Below, in pieces: positions 1 through 8,650 of a DNA stretch of 64,000 nucleotides (within the stretch, counting starts at the first letter, position 1; the number at the start of each line of letters is the position of its first letter). The notes beneath the pieces are model-generated. The model was not told the DNA's origin. It ran no database searches and saw nothing but the letters and a program-made list of their open reading frames with translations. The DNA comes from Moorena sp. SIOASIH (GTDB lineage: Bacteria; Cyanobacteriota; Cyanobacteriia; Cyanobacteriales; Coleofasciculaceae). A program made the translations under genes and the position numbers. The stretch is taken from assembly GCF_010671925.1 (NCBI RefSeq), contig NZ_JAAHIH010000010.1, positions 142,382-206,381 of the forward strand. The letters run 5' to 3'.

Positions 1-198
1 GAAGGTTAGAGGGTTGAAGGTTAGAGGGTTGAAGGTTAGAGGGTTGAAGGTTGTTCGCGTAGCGTGGCCTTTTGGCCAAGGTTGTTCGCGTAGCGTGGCC
101 TTTTGGCCAAGGTTGTTCTTGCCCAGGGGTCCGGTGTAGGGTAGGGTGAAAGATGAACAGTTGTTCGCGTAGCGTGGCCTATTGGCTAAGGTTATCTA
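1..198. repeat. dispersed repeats at left window edge
   Basis: A 15-bp tandem unit (GAAGGTTAGAGGGTT) opens the window. Three copies of the GTTCGCGTAGCGTGGCC palindromic repeat follow, each with a short GGCCttttGGCC-like arm. The 15-bp unit is one base different from the reverse complement of the unit translated inside the gene at 17083-19602, so both belong to one dispersed family. No gene is visible here. Confidence 0.85.
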
Positions 199-202
199 GT
201 TG

Positions 203-838
203 ATGGAGATTGAAGCAATTCGGGCGGGGAAAGTAAAGCAACTGCCAGGAGCGGATTTGGAAGATGAGGATCTTTCCGGTAGCCAATTGGAAAAAATTAA
301 TCTTGCTGGTGCAACACTTGTGGGGGTGAATTTTTCTGGCTCTAATTTGAATGGTGCTCGTCTTGATGGTGCTAACTTAATCGGTGCCAAACTGGAATCT
401 GCTGACTTGCGGGCAAATTTGCTTGGTGCTAATTTGATGCAGGCGGATTTGAGTGGTGCGGATTTGCGGGGTGGTAATCTCCGAGGCGCTAATTTGATGG
501 GGGCTAAGTTGAGTCAGGCTTCCTTTACCGGTGCTTTTTTAAGTGGTGCCAATCTGATGGGGGTGAATTTGCAAGGAGTGGATTTGCGAGGGGCAGATTT
601 GCGAGGAGCTAATCTTAATAGTGCCAATTTGAAGGGAGCCGATTTGTCTCAGGCAGATTTACAAGGGGCAACCTTAACTGAAGCAAATCTGGAAGAGGCC
701 GATCTCCGTGGAGCTAATCTATCTGGTAGTAATCTCAGTGGAGCGAATTTGCTTTGTGCTGAGATGGATGGAGCTTCTTTGAGTGGTGTTAATTTGGATC
801 GAGCTTGTTTAGTGGGGACCTGTGTGCCTGAGGAATAA
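203..838 (+). CDS. pentapeptide-repeat protein
   Basis: The protein has 211 residues, built almost wholly of A(D/N)LxG pentapeptides from about residue 15 to the end, such as ANLMGAKLSQ and ADLRGANLNS. Such proteins fold as a right-handed quadrilateral beta helix, and their individual functions are mostly unknown. There is no signal peptide or added domain, so it is probably cytosolic. An in-frame TTG lies one codon upstream at 200; I prefer the ATG at 203. It stands alone, with a repeat block directly upstream and a convergent Uma2 gene downstream. The family is certain; the role is not. Confidence 0.9.
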   Translation: MEIEAIRAGKVKQLPGADLEDEDLSGSQLEKINLAGATLVGVNFSGSNLNGARLDGANLIGAKLESADLRANLLGANLMQADLSGADLRGGNLRGANLMGAKLSQASFTGAFLSGANLMGVNLQGVDLRGADLRGANLNSANLKGADLSQADLQGATLTEANLEEADLRGANLSGSNLSGANLLCAEMDGASLSGVNLDRACLVGTCVPEE

Positions 839-916
839 TTGACAATAGTGGGTAACGGATAGAAAGGATGGGTGGTGGGGAGGTGTGTGATGGAATTGCT
901 TAGCAAGAAGTAAAAG

Positions 917-1558
917 TTATCTGGATTGAAAAAATTGACTTTTTAATTCCCGTAACATTCGGCTTGTTCCTTGATTAATTGCCTGTTCTACGAGTTGAGG
1001 AATCTGTGTAGTTAAGGATAAATTGGGAAAGGTTGGACTGAGCGACGTTTCTTGATAATTTCCATCTTTGATGATGTAAATTCTAAGTTTTTGTTTGCTA
1101 TAAATCCATACTTCAGGAACACCAATAGCTGCATAAACCTCAAGAGTTGTTTTTGAAGTAACATCAGATTCTATAGCTAAGTCTGGGGGTGGATAAATGT
1201 CTAAGTCAATGTGAGTACAGCCTCGCATTTGAGGAGCATTCTGAATATAAAGACAGGTATCCGGTTCAACACCAGCAATTTCAGGACGTTTAAAGGTAGT
1301 TGAACCAAAGTCTTCCCAGTCACGCCCCTGTAGGTTTAATATGGCTTTAACAATATCGGCAATAATTCGGTGGGGTCTTTCGTGAATAGCAAGGGGGGAA
1401 ATGATTTCTAAATTTCCTTGATAGTAGGTCAGCCGCACTCGTCGCTTTTCCCCAAGTTCGTCAAGAATTGTTTCAAAGTCTTGCCATTTAAGGTTATTTA
1501 TAGTAAGCGCACTACCGGGTGTGAGTTGGATAGCTTTGATGGGTATAGTAACGGTCAT
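917..1558 (-). CDS. Uma2-family PD-(D/E)XK endonuclease-like protein
   Basis: The protein has 213 residues, typical for the Uma2 (DUF820) family that is greatly expanded in cyanobacteria. Visible family landmarks are VEPDTCLYIQN, DLAIESDVTSKTTLEVYAAIGVPE and VWIYSKQKLRIYI. Together they supply the Asp and Glu residues of a PD-(D/E)XK fold; the usual final lysine of the E-x-K is not obvious (E-S-D-V). The biological role of these proteins is unproven, with nuclease or mobile-element functions proposed. ATG start at 1558. It is convergent with the pentapeptide gene and precedes glmS on the same strand by about 160 bp, with no sign of a shared function. Confidence 0.85.
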   Translation of the reverse strand: MTVTIPIKAIQLTPGSALTINNLKWQDFETILDELGEKRRVRLTYYQGNLEIISPLAIHERPHRIIADIVKAILNLQGRDWEDFGSTTFKRPEIAGVEPDTCLYIQNAPQMRGCTHIDLDIYPPPDLAIESDVTSKTTLEVYAAIGVPEVWIYSKQKLRIYIIKDGNYQETSLSPTFPNLSLTTQIPQLVEQAINQGTSRMLRELKSQFFQSR

Positions 1559-1620
1559 AGTTTTTCCTCAAGTTTACCGACTTGATGGGTAAGTCCTAAT
1601 TGGATTAATTTGAGGGGCGG

Positions 1621-1661
1621 AGTGCGATCGCAAAATGCCTACACAAAATGCGATCGCATTT
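1621..1661. repeat. pair of HIP1 palindromes
   Basis: Two TGCGATCGCA palindromes stand about 25 bp apart in the spacer between glmS and the Uma2 gene. This octamer (HIP1, GCGATCGC) is over-represented in many cyanobacterial genomes and recurs across this window. Confidence 0.8.
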
Positions 1662-1718
1662 ACAAATCCTAACTAGTCCCTGCGTTTAAGCAACACCGTT
1701 CAACAATCAACAAAAAAT

Positions 1719-3635
1719 CTATTCCACAGTCACCGACTTCGCCAAATTCCTGGGCTGATCCACATCCAAGCCTCGCCTTGCGGCAATGTGATACGCTAAC
1801 AACTGTAACGGAATCACCGCTAGAATTGGTGAAAGCAACTCCTCCACCTCTGGTACAGGTAACAAATCATCAAAGATATCCATCGCCTCTTTGCCATTGC
1901 TCGGTGTCACCCCAATCAACCGAGCATCCCGGGCTTTAGCTTCCTGAGCATTAGAAATTACCTTCTCATAGACAGTACCAGGCATTGCGATCGCAACCAC
2001 AGGCACCTTAGCATCCAGCAGAGCAATCGGACCATGCTTCATTTCCCCAGCTGGGTAGCCTTCAGCATGAATATAGCTAATTTCCTTAAGTTTCAGCGCC
2101 CCTTCTAAAGCAATCGGAAAATTAATCCCCCGTCCTACAAAGATAAAGTCTTGGGTTTCCGCAAAGTCATGGGCTAATTCTTCAATATACTTTTCTTGAC
2201 TTTCCAGCATCTGCTCAATCTGAGTAGGCAATTGCCGCAAGCCTGCCATAATTGCTTGAATTTTTTCAGGGGCGAGAGTATTACGTCGGTAAGCTAACTC
2301 TAGCGCTAGACAATAAAAGGCCACTAACTGGGTCACAAAGGTTTTAGTAGCCGCCACCCCAATTTCAATCCCTGCCTGGGTATCAATCACATCAGGCACC
2401 AACTGAGCCAAAGAACTTTCTGGTCGATTCGTAATTCCCAGGAGTCGGGGCTGATAGATAGGGTCTAATCCACTACGACGGTGTTTTTCCATCTCCAGTG
2501 CTGCTAAGGTATCAGCAGTTTCCCCAGACTGAGTTACCCCAATGGTTAGGGTATTCTTAGTTAACGGACCTGGTGCATAACGAAACTCAGATGCATACTG
2601 CACCATGGTGGGAATTCCTGCCAACTGCTCCAACAAATATTTACCCACCAAACTAGCGTGCCAACTGGTTCCACACGCTAGAATCTGAATCTGTTCTACA
2701 TCCTCGTACAGTGAATCTGGTATGCCTAACTGAACTGGGGAATTAGCCAGGTCTGCCTCTGCCTCTGTAGGATTAGGATGCCAATTACTATTGAGATACC
2801 GCTCGAAACAGTTGCGCACTACCCCTGGTTGCTCATAAATTTCCTTAAGCATAAAGTGTCGGAATCCTTGCTTTTCCACTTGAAAGGGATTCCAACTGAG
2901 GGTACGGGGGAACTTATTCAAGCGACGACCCTCAAAGTCGTAAACTTCTGCCCCTAGGGGAGTTAACCGTGCGATTTCCCCATTGTCTAAGTTCAATACT
3001 GCCCTGGTATGGGGTAACAATGCTGGGGTATCTGAGCCAAAGAAAAATTCCCCTTGACCAAACCCAATAATCAAAGGAGCCTGTTGCCGCACTCCAATCA
3101 ATTCATCAGGATAGTCAGCACAAAGGATAGCTAGGGCAAAAGCTCCCTCTAATCGATTCACTGTTTGCCGCACTGCTTCTAAGAAAGGAGAGAAGAAAGA
3201 AGAGGAAGAAGCAGAATTTTGCTGTAAACACTCAGCAATTAGATGGGGAATAACTTCTGTATCGGTATCGGAGCGGAATTCATGTCCCCGCTGTATCAAT
3301 TCCTCCCGCAATTCCCGGTAGTTTTCAACAATGCCATTTTGTACCACTGCCACCCGCATTGCCATGTCCATGTGGGGGTGAGCATTATACTCTTCCGGTT
3401 TACCATGGGTTGCCCAGCGGGTGTGTCCAATGCCAATGCGTGCCTGGTTTTCGATTTGTACCAGTTTTTCCCGCAAATTGTGCAATTTTCCCTTAGCACG
3501 CACACAATGAACGTCCCCTTCCCACACTGTAGCAATTCCAGCAGAATCATAGCCTCGATATTCGAGTTTCTCTAATCCTGCCATTAAAATTTCTGTAGCG
3601 ATTTGCGGACCGATATAGCCGACAATTCCACACAT
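1719..3635 (-). CDS. glmS: glutamine--fructose-6-phosphate aminotransferase (isomerizing)
   Basis: This 638-residue cytosolic enzyme makes glucosamine-6-phosphate from fructose-6-phosphate and glutamine, the first step to UDP-GlcNAc for peptidoglycan. The N-terminus MCGIVGYIG places the catalytic Cys directly after Met, as in class II glutamine amidotransferases; GHTRWATHG follows. Two SIS sugar-isomerase domains occupy the C-terminal half (ACGTSWHASLVGK, TQSGETADTL, EGALKLKEISYIHAEGY). The C-terminus DQPRNLAKSVTVE is the family signature that completes the active site. A serine-rich insert (about residues 142-148) sits in the glutaminase domain and looks like a surface loop. ATG start at 3635. 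Confidence 0.97.
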   Translation of the reverse strand: MCGIVGYIGPQIATEILMAGLEKLEYRGYDSAGIATVWEGDVHCVRAKGKLHNLREKLVQIENQARIGIGHTRWATHGKPEEYNAHPHMDMAMRVAVVQNGIVENYRELREELIQRGHEFRSDTDTEVIPHLIAECLQQNSASSSSFFSPFLEAVRQTVNRLEGAFALAILCADYPDELIGVRQQAPLIIGFGQGEFFFGSDTPALLPHTRAVLNLDNGEIARLTPLGAEVYDFEGRRLNKFPRTLSWNPFQVEKQGFRHFMLKEIYEQPGVVRNCFERYLNSNWHPNPTEAEADLANSPVQLGIPDSLYEDVEQIQILACGTSWHASLVGKYLLEQLAGIPTMVQYASEFRYAPGPLTKNTLTIGVTQSGETADTLAALEMEKHRRSGLDPIYQPRLLGITNRPESSLAQLVPDVIDTQAGIEIGVAATKTFVTQLVAFYCLALELAYRRNTLAPEKIQAIMAGLRQLPTQIEQMLESQEKYIEELAHDFAETQDFIFVGRGINFPIALEGALKLKEISYIHAEGYPAGEMKHGPIALLDAKVPVVAIAMPGTVYEKVISNAQEAKARDARLIGVTPSNGKEAMDIFDDLLPVPEVEELLSPILAVIPLQLLAYHIAARRGLDVDQPRNLAKSVTVE

Positions 3636-3701
3636 AGTGTTGAGTTTAGTAAGTAAGCATAATACTCAAACTATAGCCGTGCTAACAGTGGAGTGTCGTT
3701 T

Positions 3702-3749
3702 GTTGACGGTTGACCGTCAACGGTTGACCATCAACGGTCAACCGTCAAC
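3702..3749 (-). terminator. inverted repeat downstream of psaC
   Basis: A perfect 16-bp inverted repeat (3702-3717 with 3734-3749) has a 16-nt loop that itself contains a further copy of the TTGACGGTTGACC motif. It lies about 25 nt past the psaC stop and upstream of glmS. It could act as a 3' stabilising or terminating hairpin for the abundant psaC transcript. No T-tract follows, so a rho-independent role is uncertain. Confidence 0.55.
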
Positions 3750-3774
3750 ATCGGATAGATTGCTACGTTAATGC

Positions 3775-4020
3775 TTAGTAAGCCAAGCCCATGCTGCGAG
3801 TTGTTTCAGCTCCCAGGTAAACCCGGACGCTCAAAAAGTCAGTAGGACAAGCAGTTTCGCATCGCTTGCAACCAATACAGTCTTCTGTACGAGGAGAAGA
3901 GGCAATCTGACCAGCTTTACAGCCATCCCAGGGAACCATCTCCAATACATCTAGAGGGCAAGCCCGAACACATTGGGTGCAACCAATACAGGTATCGTAA
4001 ATTTTAACGCTATGAGACAT
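3775..4020 (-). CDS. psaC: photosystem I iron-sulfur subunit VII (PsaC)
   Basis: This 81-residue stromal-side subunit of photosystem I carries the two [4Fe-4S] clusters FA and FB, which pass electrons to ferredoxin. Both ferredoxin-type motifs are intact: CIGCTQCVRACP near the N-terminus and CIGCKRCETACP in the middle. Length and C-terminus (ETTRSMGLAY) match cyanobacterial and plastid PsaC closely. ATG start at 4020. It appears monocistronic, with a hairpin just downstream and about 280 bp of spacer upstream. Confidence 0.98.
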   Translation of the reverse strand: MSHSVKIYDTCIGCTQCVRACPLDVLEMVPWDGCKAGQIASSPRTEDCIGCKRCETACPTDFLSVRVYLGAETTRSMGLAY

Positions 4021-4302
4021 TGATTTAAGAACTCCTACATTTTTTTATCGGACATTGCGGAAAAACCGCTTACCTGTCTCCTTGGGAAAATTGGGGATAT
4101 TCCCGATGATTCCACCAGGATTATCTTTGCCTAGGTTCGTGCTTGTCGGCGTTTCAGGCAAACGACAGGGAATTTTAAGGATCAAGGGCTAGTTTACCGC
4201 AGGGTTTTGATAGTCTTGCGCCAGAGGTTACAGAACTTTAAATTCTTTAATATATCAGTATGTGAAACTATTGTGTGATCGAGCCTAATCTATGGGTCAA
4301 CC
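4021..4302. promoter_or_regulatory. psaC upstream region
   Basis: This 282-bp spacer between psaC and the upstream coiled-coil gene on the same strand must hold the psaC promoter. I see no coding potential and could not assign -35/-10 boxes with confidence. Confidence 0.35.
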
Positions 4303-5790
4303 TCAAGAAGAGCGATAACGGGGAAACCTTGGTAATTCAATAGACGCTAAGGATTTGCGCCCTTTGGAGGGACGTAGGGGATAGAGTACTGGTGATGGCG
4401 ACTTACCCTGAGACGGAAATACGTCATTGGTCTGATTTGACTGTGACTCAGCCTCTATGATATCTTCTGGCAATTCCTGACTTGATGGATTGGCTTCAGG
4501 CTCCAAGGTCTGAGTATGGTCTGACCTACTGGTTTGCTCAAGGTCACTAGTCAATTCAACGGTTTGGTCAGATTCATCTGAGTTAGTGGTTTCTAGTTCT
4601 GATGTGCCATCGACTTTGGTATCAGCCGACTCTGATGGCAACTCCGACAACCCAAATTCCTCTGCCAGGGCAGACATTTGCTCAATTAACTGTTGTGCTA
4701 CTTCTATCTCTTTGGCTGTCACATTTTCAGGGGAGATTACCTGAGTTTGCCCTGGTGCCGAAGCATCGGCTGGGGATATAGGATCAGTTTGGTTAGGTTG
4801 GCTGCTGTCAACCGATAACGCTTCTGTGGTAGATTGAGACTGGGCAGGAGAATTACCAGTACTGTTAAAAATAAATTCTTCTGCAAATAACTCTGGGTCA
4901 GCAGACCAGGGTCTAATGGGCTGGGCTTTTTGTAGCAGAGATTGCTGAGCAATGATGCTCCGACTCTCTTGCTGTTGTACTACAGAACTCTCAGAGGCAG
5001 GCATTTCCAGACACTTTTCTAAGGCTACCTTAAATTGCAAGGTTTGCTGTTGTTGTCGGTATAGACGGGTTCTAAGTTCTCGACAGGTATCTTTCAATTG
5101 CACCAGCTGATGAGATTGTTCGTTGTAGCGCTGCTGGGTTTGGGAATAGTCCTGTTCGAGTCTGGCAACTTGATCCTGAGAGCTTTGTAACTGTTCTGAT
5201 AAGGTTTCGACCAAAATTTGCTGGCGTTGACCGGATTGATGGGATGATTCTAGAGTGTGGAACAAACGGGTTAATTGGTCTTGAACTGTATTGAGTTCCA
5301 GATCTTTTGTGGACAGGAGTTTGTCGTACTCTCGCAATTGCTTAGCTTGTCCGTTTAACTCCTGCTGTTTTTCCTGGAGTGCTTGCTGCAGCTGAGTCAC
5401 TTGCTGCTGTAAGCGATGATTGTCCAAGCGCAGTTTTTGGGCTAAGGCAAACCATTCACCATCCTTGGCTAACTGTTGCTCAGAAACATCAGCTATCTCA
5501 GTGTCAATATCAGTGTTATCAGTATCATCAGTGCCATCAGTATCGGCTTCTGTAACTGATGATGCCATGGTGGTAAGGAGTGATTCTATAGTCTGTTCTA
5601 GTATTGACTGTTCAATAAGATTATCTATATCATCAGATACTATGGTGAAATCATCAGGTACTGGTGCGAAGCTGAGCATTTTTGGGTTATGGTCGGTCTG
5701 CTGTTGATCTGGCTTCTTAGTATCCTGGTTATCCATTTCGGTAGTAGACTCAGGAAGGGGAAGGTTATTGGGGTTTTCAGATTCACTCAT
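4303..5790 (-). CDS. acidic coiled-coil protein, function unknown
   Basis: The protein has 495 residues. It has an acidic, Asp/Thr-rich N-terminal third (about 1-105), then a long Gln/Leu heptad coiled coil (about 115-260, with runs such as RLQQQVTQLQQALQEKQQEL). A low-complexity Ser/Thr/Glu region follows, and a short basic C-terminus (SLASIELPRFPRYRSS) looks conserved. There is no signal peptide, membrane segment or catalytic motif. ATG start at 5790. I do not recognise a named family. It lies upstream of psaC on the same strand but is separated by 282 bp, so co-transcription is not implied. Confidence 0.75.
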   Translation of the reverse strand: MSESENPNNLPLPESTTEMDNQDTKKPDQQQTDHNPKMLSFAPVPDDFTIVSDDIDNLIEQSILEQTIESLLTTMASSVTEADTDGTDDTDNTDIDTEIADVSEQQLAKDGEWFALAQKLRLDNHRLQQQVTQLQQALQEKQQELNGQAKQLREYDKLLSTKDLELNTVQDQLTRLFHTLESSHQSGQRQQILVETLSEQLQSSQDQVARLEQDYSQTQQRYNEQSHQLVQLKDTCRELRTRLYRQQQQTLQFKVALEKCLEMPASESSVVQQQESRSIIAQQSLLQKAQPIRPWSADPELFAEEFIFNSTGNSPAQSQSTTEALSVDSSQPNQTDPISPADASAPGQTQVISPENVTAKEIEVAQQLIEQMSALAEEFGLSELPSESADTKVDGTSELETTNSDESDQTVELTSDLEQTSRSDHTQTLEPEANPSSQELPEDIIEAESQSNQTNDVFPSQGKSPSPVLYPLRPSKGRKSLASIELPRFPRYRSS

Positions 5791-5985
5791 TGCTCTTCAT
5801 CAAGGGGTTCACAATTTCACCATTGGGGCAAGGAGCCAAAAAGTCAATCGCTCAAGATGATTTTAGTCTTGAGGGGCAACTTTGGGTCAAGATGCAGACT
5901 CTCGAAAGTGCCGATGGCTTAGCATTGACTTAAGTTTGGGCGCAGATGGTTGACATTACCTTACTACTTGCTAACCCAAGAATAA
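5791..5985. promoter_or_regulatory. spacer upstream of the coiled-coil gene
   Basis: Non-coding DNA between the coiled-coil gene start and the end of the TnpB element. It presumably carries the promoter of the 4303-5790 gene. I see no clear repeat or RNA. Confidence 0.3.
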
Positions 5986-6120
5986 TGCTTGACACTCCCC
6001 GGTCTAAAGACGCGGGGATTCTTCACTCAACGATCTAGCTTGCTGAACCTGGTCGGAACCAAGAACAGTAGAGGCCAAATCTCCTGAAGCGTTTCGGGAG
6101 ACCCGTTCGCGTAGCGTGGC
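5986..6120 (-). ncRNA. TnpB element right end with candidate omega-RNA 3' hairpin
   Basis: About 100 bp beyond the tnpB stop lies CACTCCCCGGTCTAAAGAC followed by GCGGGG. It folds as a 5-bp CCCCG/CGGGG stem stacked on GTC/GAC around a TAAA loop. This right-end hairpin is typical of IS200/IS605-family elements, where the transcribed end forms the guide scaffold (omega-RNA). The segment between it and tnpB also contains a GTTCGCGTAGCGTGGCC repeat (about 6104-6125). The RNA assignment is inference from the family. Confidence 0.5.
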
Positions 6121-7311
6121 CTACGGCCTCCGCTGCGCGAACGGATCTACGTTCGCGTAGCGTGACCTACGGTCAATCCAGGTTCCGGTGTGCCCCACCG
6201 TACCCAAGGCTCGATTAAGAATGTTAACTGCGGCGTTGTGTTCGCGTAGCGTCGGCTTCGCCGAATCGCGATTTAATTTACAACCACATTTGCAAGCATG
6301 AGTCCTAGTTGATAGTGACTTTTTTACAACCTCACCGCATTCAGAGCAATTTTGACTTGTGTAAGCAGGATTTACTGCAACAGTTATCCTGCCAAACTTT
6401 GTCCCAAAGTGCTCTAGCCATTTCCTGAATTGATACCAACCAGCGTCATTAATAGACTTTGCTAAACAGTGGTTTTTTAGCAGATTTTTGACTCTTAAAT
6501 CTTCATAGGCGACCAGGTCGTTAGACCGGATTACGCAACGTGCCAGTCTCTTGGCATGTTCTTCACGCTGCCTACTTATTTTAAGATGCTGTCTACCTAG
6601 TCTATTAACGGCTTTCTTACGGTTAGATGAGCCTTTTTTCTTGCGAGATACTCGACGCTGATCAAACTTTAGACGCTTTTCTCCCTTACGGTAAAATCTG
6701 GGATTGGGTTCGGTATTTCCCCTAGAATCGGTATAAAACTCTTTTAGTCCTACATCCAGTCCTACGGTGGCATCTGCTGGCTCCAACTGTTCACTTACAT
6801 CAACATAAATGCAAAACTGAACATAATAACCATCAGCCCTTTTGACAATCCGAACCCGTTTGATAAGCTTTTCATCAAAGCGCCACAAGTCCCAAGTGCC
6901 TTTGAGTTTTAGTTTCCCGATTCCTTTCTTATCGCTGAAGGTAATTGATTTCTTGTCAGAAGAAAGCTTCCATCCTGATTGCTTATACTCAACCGACCTA
7001 CAGTGTTTCTGAAAACGAGGATAGCCTTTCTTCCCAGGTACTTTTTTCTTGCAGTTTTCAAAGAAGCGAGAAACTGATGACCATGCTCTTTCAGCCGCAG
7101 CTTCTCGAGCAGTAGAGTTTAGTTCATTGGCAAACGGGAAATTCTTGGCTAGTATTCTACAGTACTTGTTTAAGTCGTATTTATTCAACCCTTTATTGTC
7201 CATCCACAGACGAAGACAACTATTTCTCACGAACTTGACTGTCCTGATTGCCTCGTCTACTGCTTGATATTGGTGGGGTTTTCCGTATGCTTTAAACTCT
7301 ACTATTATCAT
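6121..7311 (-). CDS. tnpB: IS200/IS605-family TnpB (RNA-guided nuclease), disrupted by repeats
   Basis: This 396-residue TnpB/OrfB has the RuvC-like residues D186 (VGLDVGLKEF), E270 (VAYEDLRVKN) and D349 (LNRDS), plus a zinc ribbon (C322, C325, then CKCGC at 340-344). In the family the last Asp is followed closely by NAAxNI. Here eight residues (SAKPTLRE, 350-357), encoded by a GTTCGCGTAGCG-type repeat, separate RD from HNAAVNI. The C-terminus after GTVGHTGTWID is also encoded by the same repeat family. No TnpA is nearby, so the element is non-autonomous for transposition. Nuclease activity may be lost; this is inferred. Confidence 0.85.
   Translation of the reverse strand: MIIVEFKAYGKPHQYQAVDEAIRTVKFVRNSCLRLWMDNKGLNKYDLNKYCRILAKNFPFANELNSTAREAAAERAWSSVSRFFENCKKKVPGKKGYPRFQKHCRSVEYKQSGWKLSSDKKSITFSDKKGIGKLKLKGTWDLWRFDEKLIKRVRIVKRADGYYVQFCIYVDVSEQLEPADATVGLDVGLKEFYTDSRGNTEPNPRFYRKGEKRLKFDQRRVSRKKKGSSNRKKAVNRLGRQHLKISRQREEHAKRLARCVIRSNDLVAYEDLRVKNLLKNHCLAKSINDAGWYQFRKWLEHFGTKFGRITVAVNPAYTSQNCSECGEVVKKSLSTRTHACKCGCKLNRDSAKPTLREHNAAVNILNRALGTVGHTGTWIDRRSRYANVDPFAQRRP
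6235..6275. repeat. dispersed palindromic repeat inserted in frame in tnpB
   Basis: The GTTCGCGTAGCGTCGGCTTC-type repeat copy interrupts the RuvC-III region of tnpB by 24 nt, which keeps the frame. Without the 24 nt the protein would read NRDHNAAVNIL, the normal family spacing. Confidence 0.8.
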
Positions 7312-7907
7312 CAGAACTCGACCTTTTATGTTATGATATTATGTTAGCACAAATAGCGCAAACTAGCAAGTGTTTAGTGATATTTTTATTAAAGGCGACT
7401 AAAGTCGCTATGCACTTTCATCTCCGCTCTAAAGAGACAGAGTTTTCAGTGTGAGGCGTTCTAATAAAAATTGACTGGCTAAAAATTTTGAGACCAAAAA
7501 TGGATGGTGATTAGAAAACAGGAGCTAGGAAGCAACAATTTAATACAAATGTACTATTAGCAATAAGCTAATCCGCTCGCGTAGCGTGCCTAGGCCAATC
7601 GCCATTTCAGTTTTTGATAAATCTGATTACTATATACCGTTTGGATATGAAAAACTAGCAGTATTTTTAATTAGCTAATTTGCCATAGTTTAGATATTAA
7701 ATTTAGTAATTTATATTTGATAATAGCATTTTATTTATTCAATTGTCAACTATTAAAATTCAATCCCTTCATCTGTTTTAAAGACAGGGCAAGGGATTAC
7801 AGAGAGGGCAAAGTTTGCTTTAAATAAGACGAAGGGGGATTGATATGTGAGTCCGAAATAACCCCTGGCTGATAACCAGTGAAAAAAGCGATTGGCCTCT
7901 GGCCATT
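7312..7907. other. non-coding region: TnpB element left end and hairpins
   Basis: This 596-bp stretch has no gene. It holds a perfect 6-bp hairpin GCGACT-AA-AGTCGC (7395-7408) and a CTCTAAAGAG hairpin near 7435, both resembling the subterminal hairpins of IS200/IS605 left ends. It also holds a copy of the CGCGTAGCGTGCC repeat near 7578. At 7762-7798 an 8-bp AATCCCTT/AAGGGATT stem encloses CTGT-TTTAAAG-ACAG, which may be a remnant end of a second related element. The exact left boundary of the TnpB element could not be fixed. Confidence 0.5.
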
Positions 7908-8243
7908 CTACGCGATTGCATAACCAGTATGGGGACGAACGTCTGGTGGGTGAAACCCTAGCACAATATCTGATTTGGGAACCCCTGCGGCGACCAGTTC
8001 TTCAGTGATGCCATCTTCGATACCATCCCGTTGAATCCAGATTTTTCCATCAATAATCTGAACATGGGTAATGCAGCCGTGGACTCGACGTTGGCCATCC
8101 CAGCCAACAACCATTAGCATAAAATGATTGTTTAGAGAATCGGCAATGGCATAACTTTGGATATCGCCGTGACTGTAACTAATTCGAGCGTAACGCTCTA
8201 GAATCTCTCGAATTAATCTGGAATACTCATCTAATCTATCCAT
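7908..8243 (-). CDS. xisI: XisI family protein
   Basis: This 111-residue protein is recognisable as XisI, one of the fdxN-element excision controlling factors first described in Anabaena. Conserved features are YSHGDIQSYAIAD, the GWDGQRRVHGCITHVQIIDGKIWIQRDGIEDGITEEL core and the IVLGFHPPDVRPHT C-terminus. Most xisI genes lie far from any excision element and their general function is unknown. It overlaps the upstream xisH by 13 nt, so the two are translationally coupled. The second pair at 29.9-30.6 kb has the same overlap. Confidence 0.9.
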   Translation of the reverse strand: MDRLDEYSRLIREILERYARISYSHGDIQSYAIADSLNNHFMLMVVGWDGQRRVHGCITHVQIIDGKIWIQRDGIEDGITEELVAAGVPKSDIVLGFHPPDVRPHTGYAIA

Positions 8244-8650
8244 TCCACGATTTCCTCCCCGTTGGCATCAAAAACTAGCAAATTTAACTGATTGCTATCA
8301 ATAGCAATTCGAGCAATTTTCTCTTGAAAAAAATCTAAGTAAACTGCATTGCGAATCGCTAGATATAATGTTCGATCTCGATGGATAATGGATTCTTTTA
8401 ACAAACCTCGATAAAGCACATATTGACCGAGGGCATTTTCTAGGTCTTGTACAGGAGAAGGACGGATAAAACTTTTGACCTCAACTGCAATACGTCGCCG
8501 ATCTTTTTCTGCTGCAAACAGTTTCTCCGAACCCATATCTACGTAAACGGTTCGCTCTCCAACAGCTAATGCTAGGGGATCGTTAGTAATCATCCATCCG
8601 TCTTTGATCAGAGCGGTTTTCACCGTTTCGTGGTAGATATCTTTTGCCAT
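8231..8650 (-). CDS. xisH: XisH family protein (PD-(D/E)XK-like)
   Basis: The protein has 139 residues and matches XisH: MAKDIYHETVKTALIKDGW at the start, then YVDMGSEKLFAAEKDRRRIAVEVKSFI. The D...EVK arrangement corresponds to a PD-(D/E)XK nuclease-like core. The C-terminus FDANGEEIVEWID is typical. It is partner to the overlapping xisI. The Anabaena homologue is needed for fdxN-element excision; elsewhere the role is unproven. ATG start at 8650. The gene sits in an accessory island beside a TnpB element and a candidate defence set. Confidence 0.9.
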   Translation of the reverse strand: MAKDIYHETVKTALIKDGWMITNDPLALAVGERTVYVDMGSEKLFAAEKDRRRIAVEVKSFIRPSPVQDLENALGQYVLYRGLLKESIIHRDRTLYLAIRNAVYLDFFQEKIARIAIDSNQLNLLVFDANGEEIVEWID

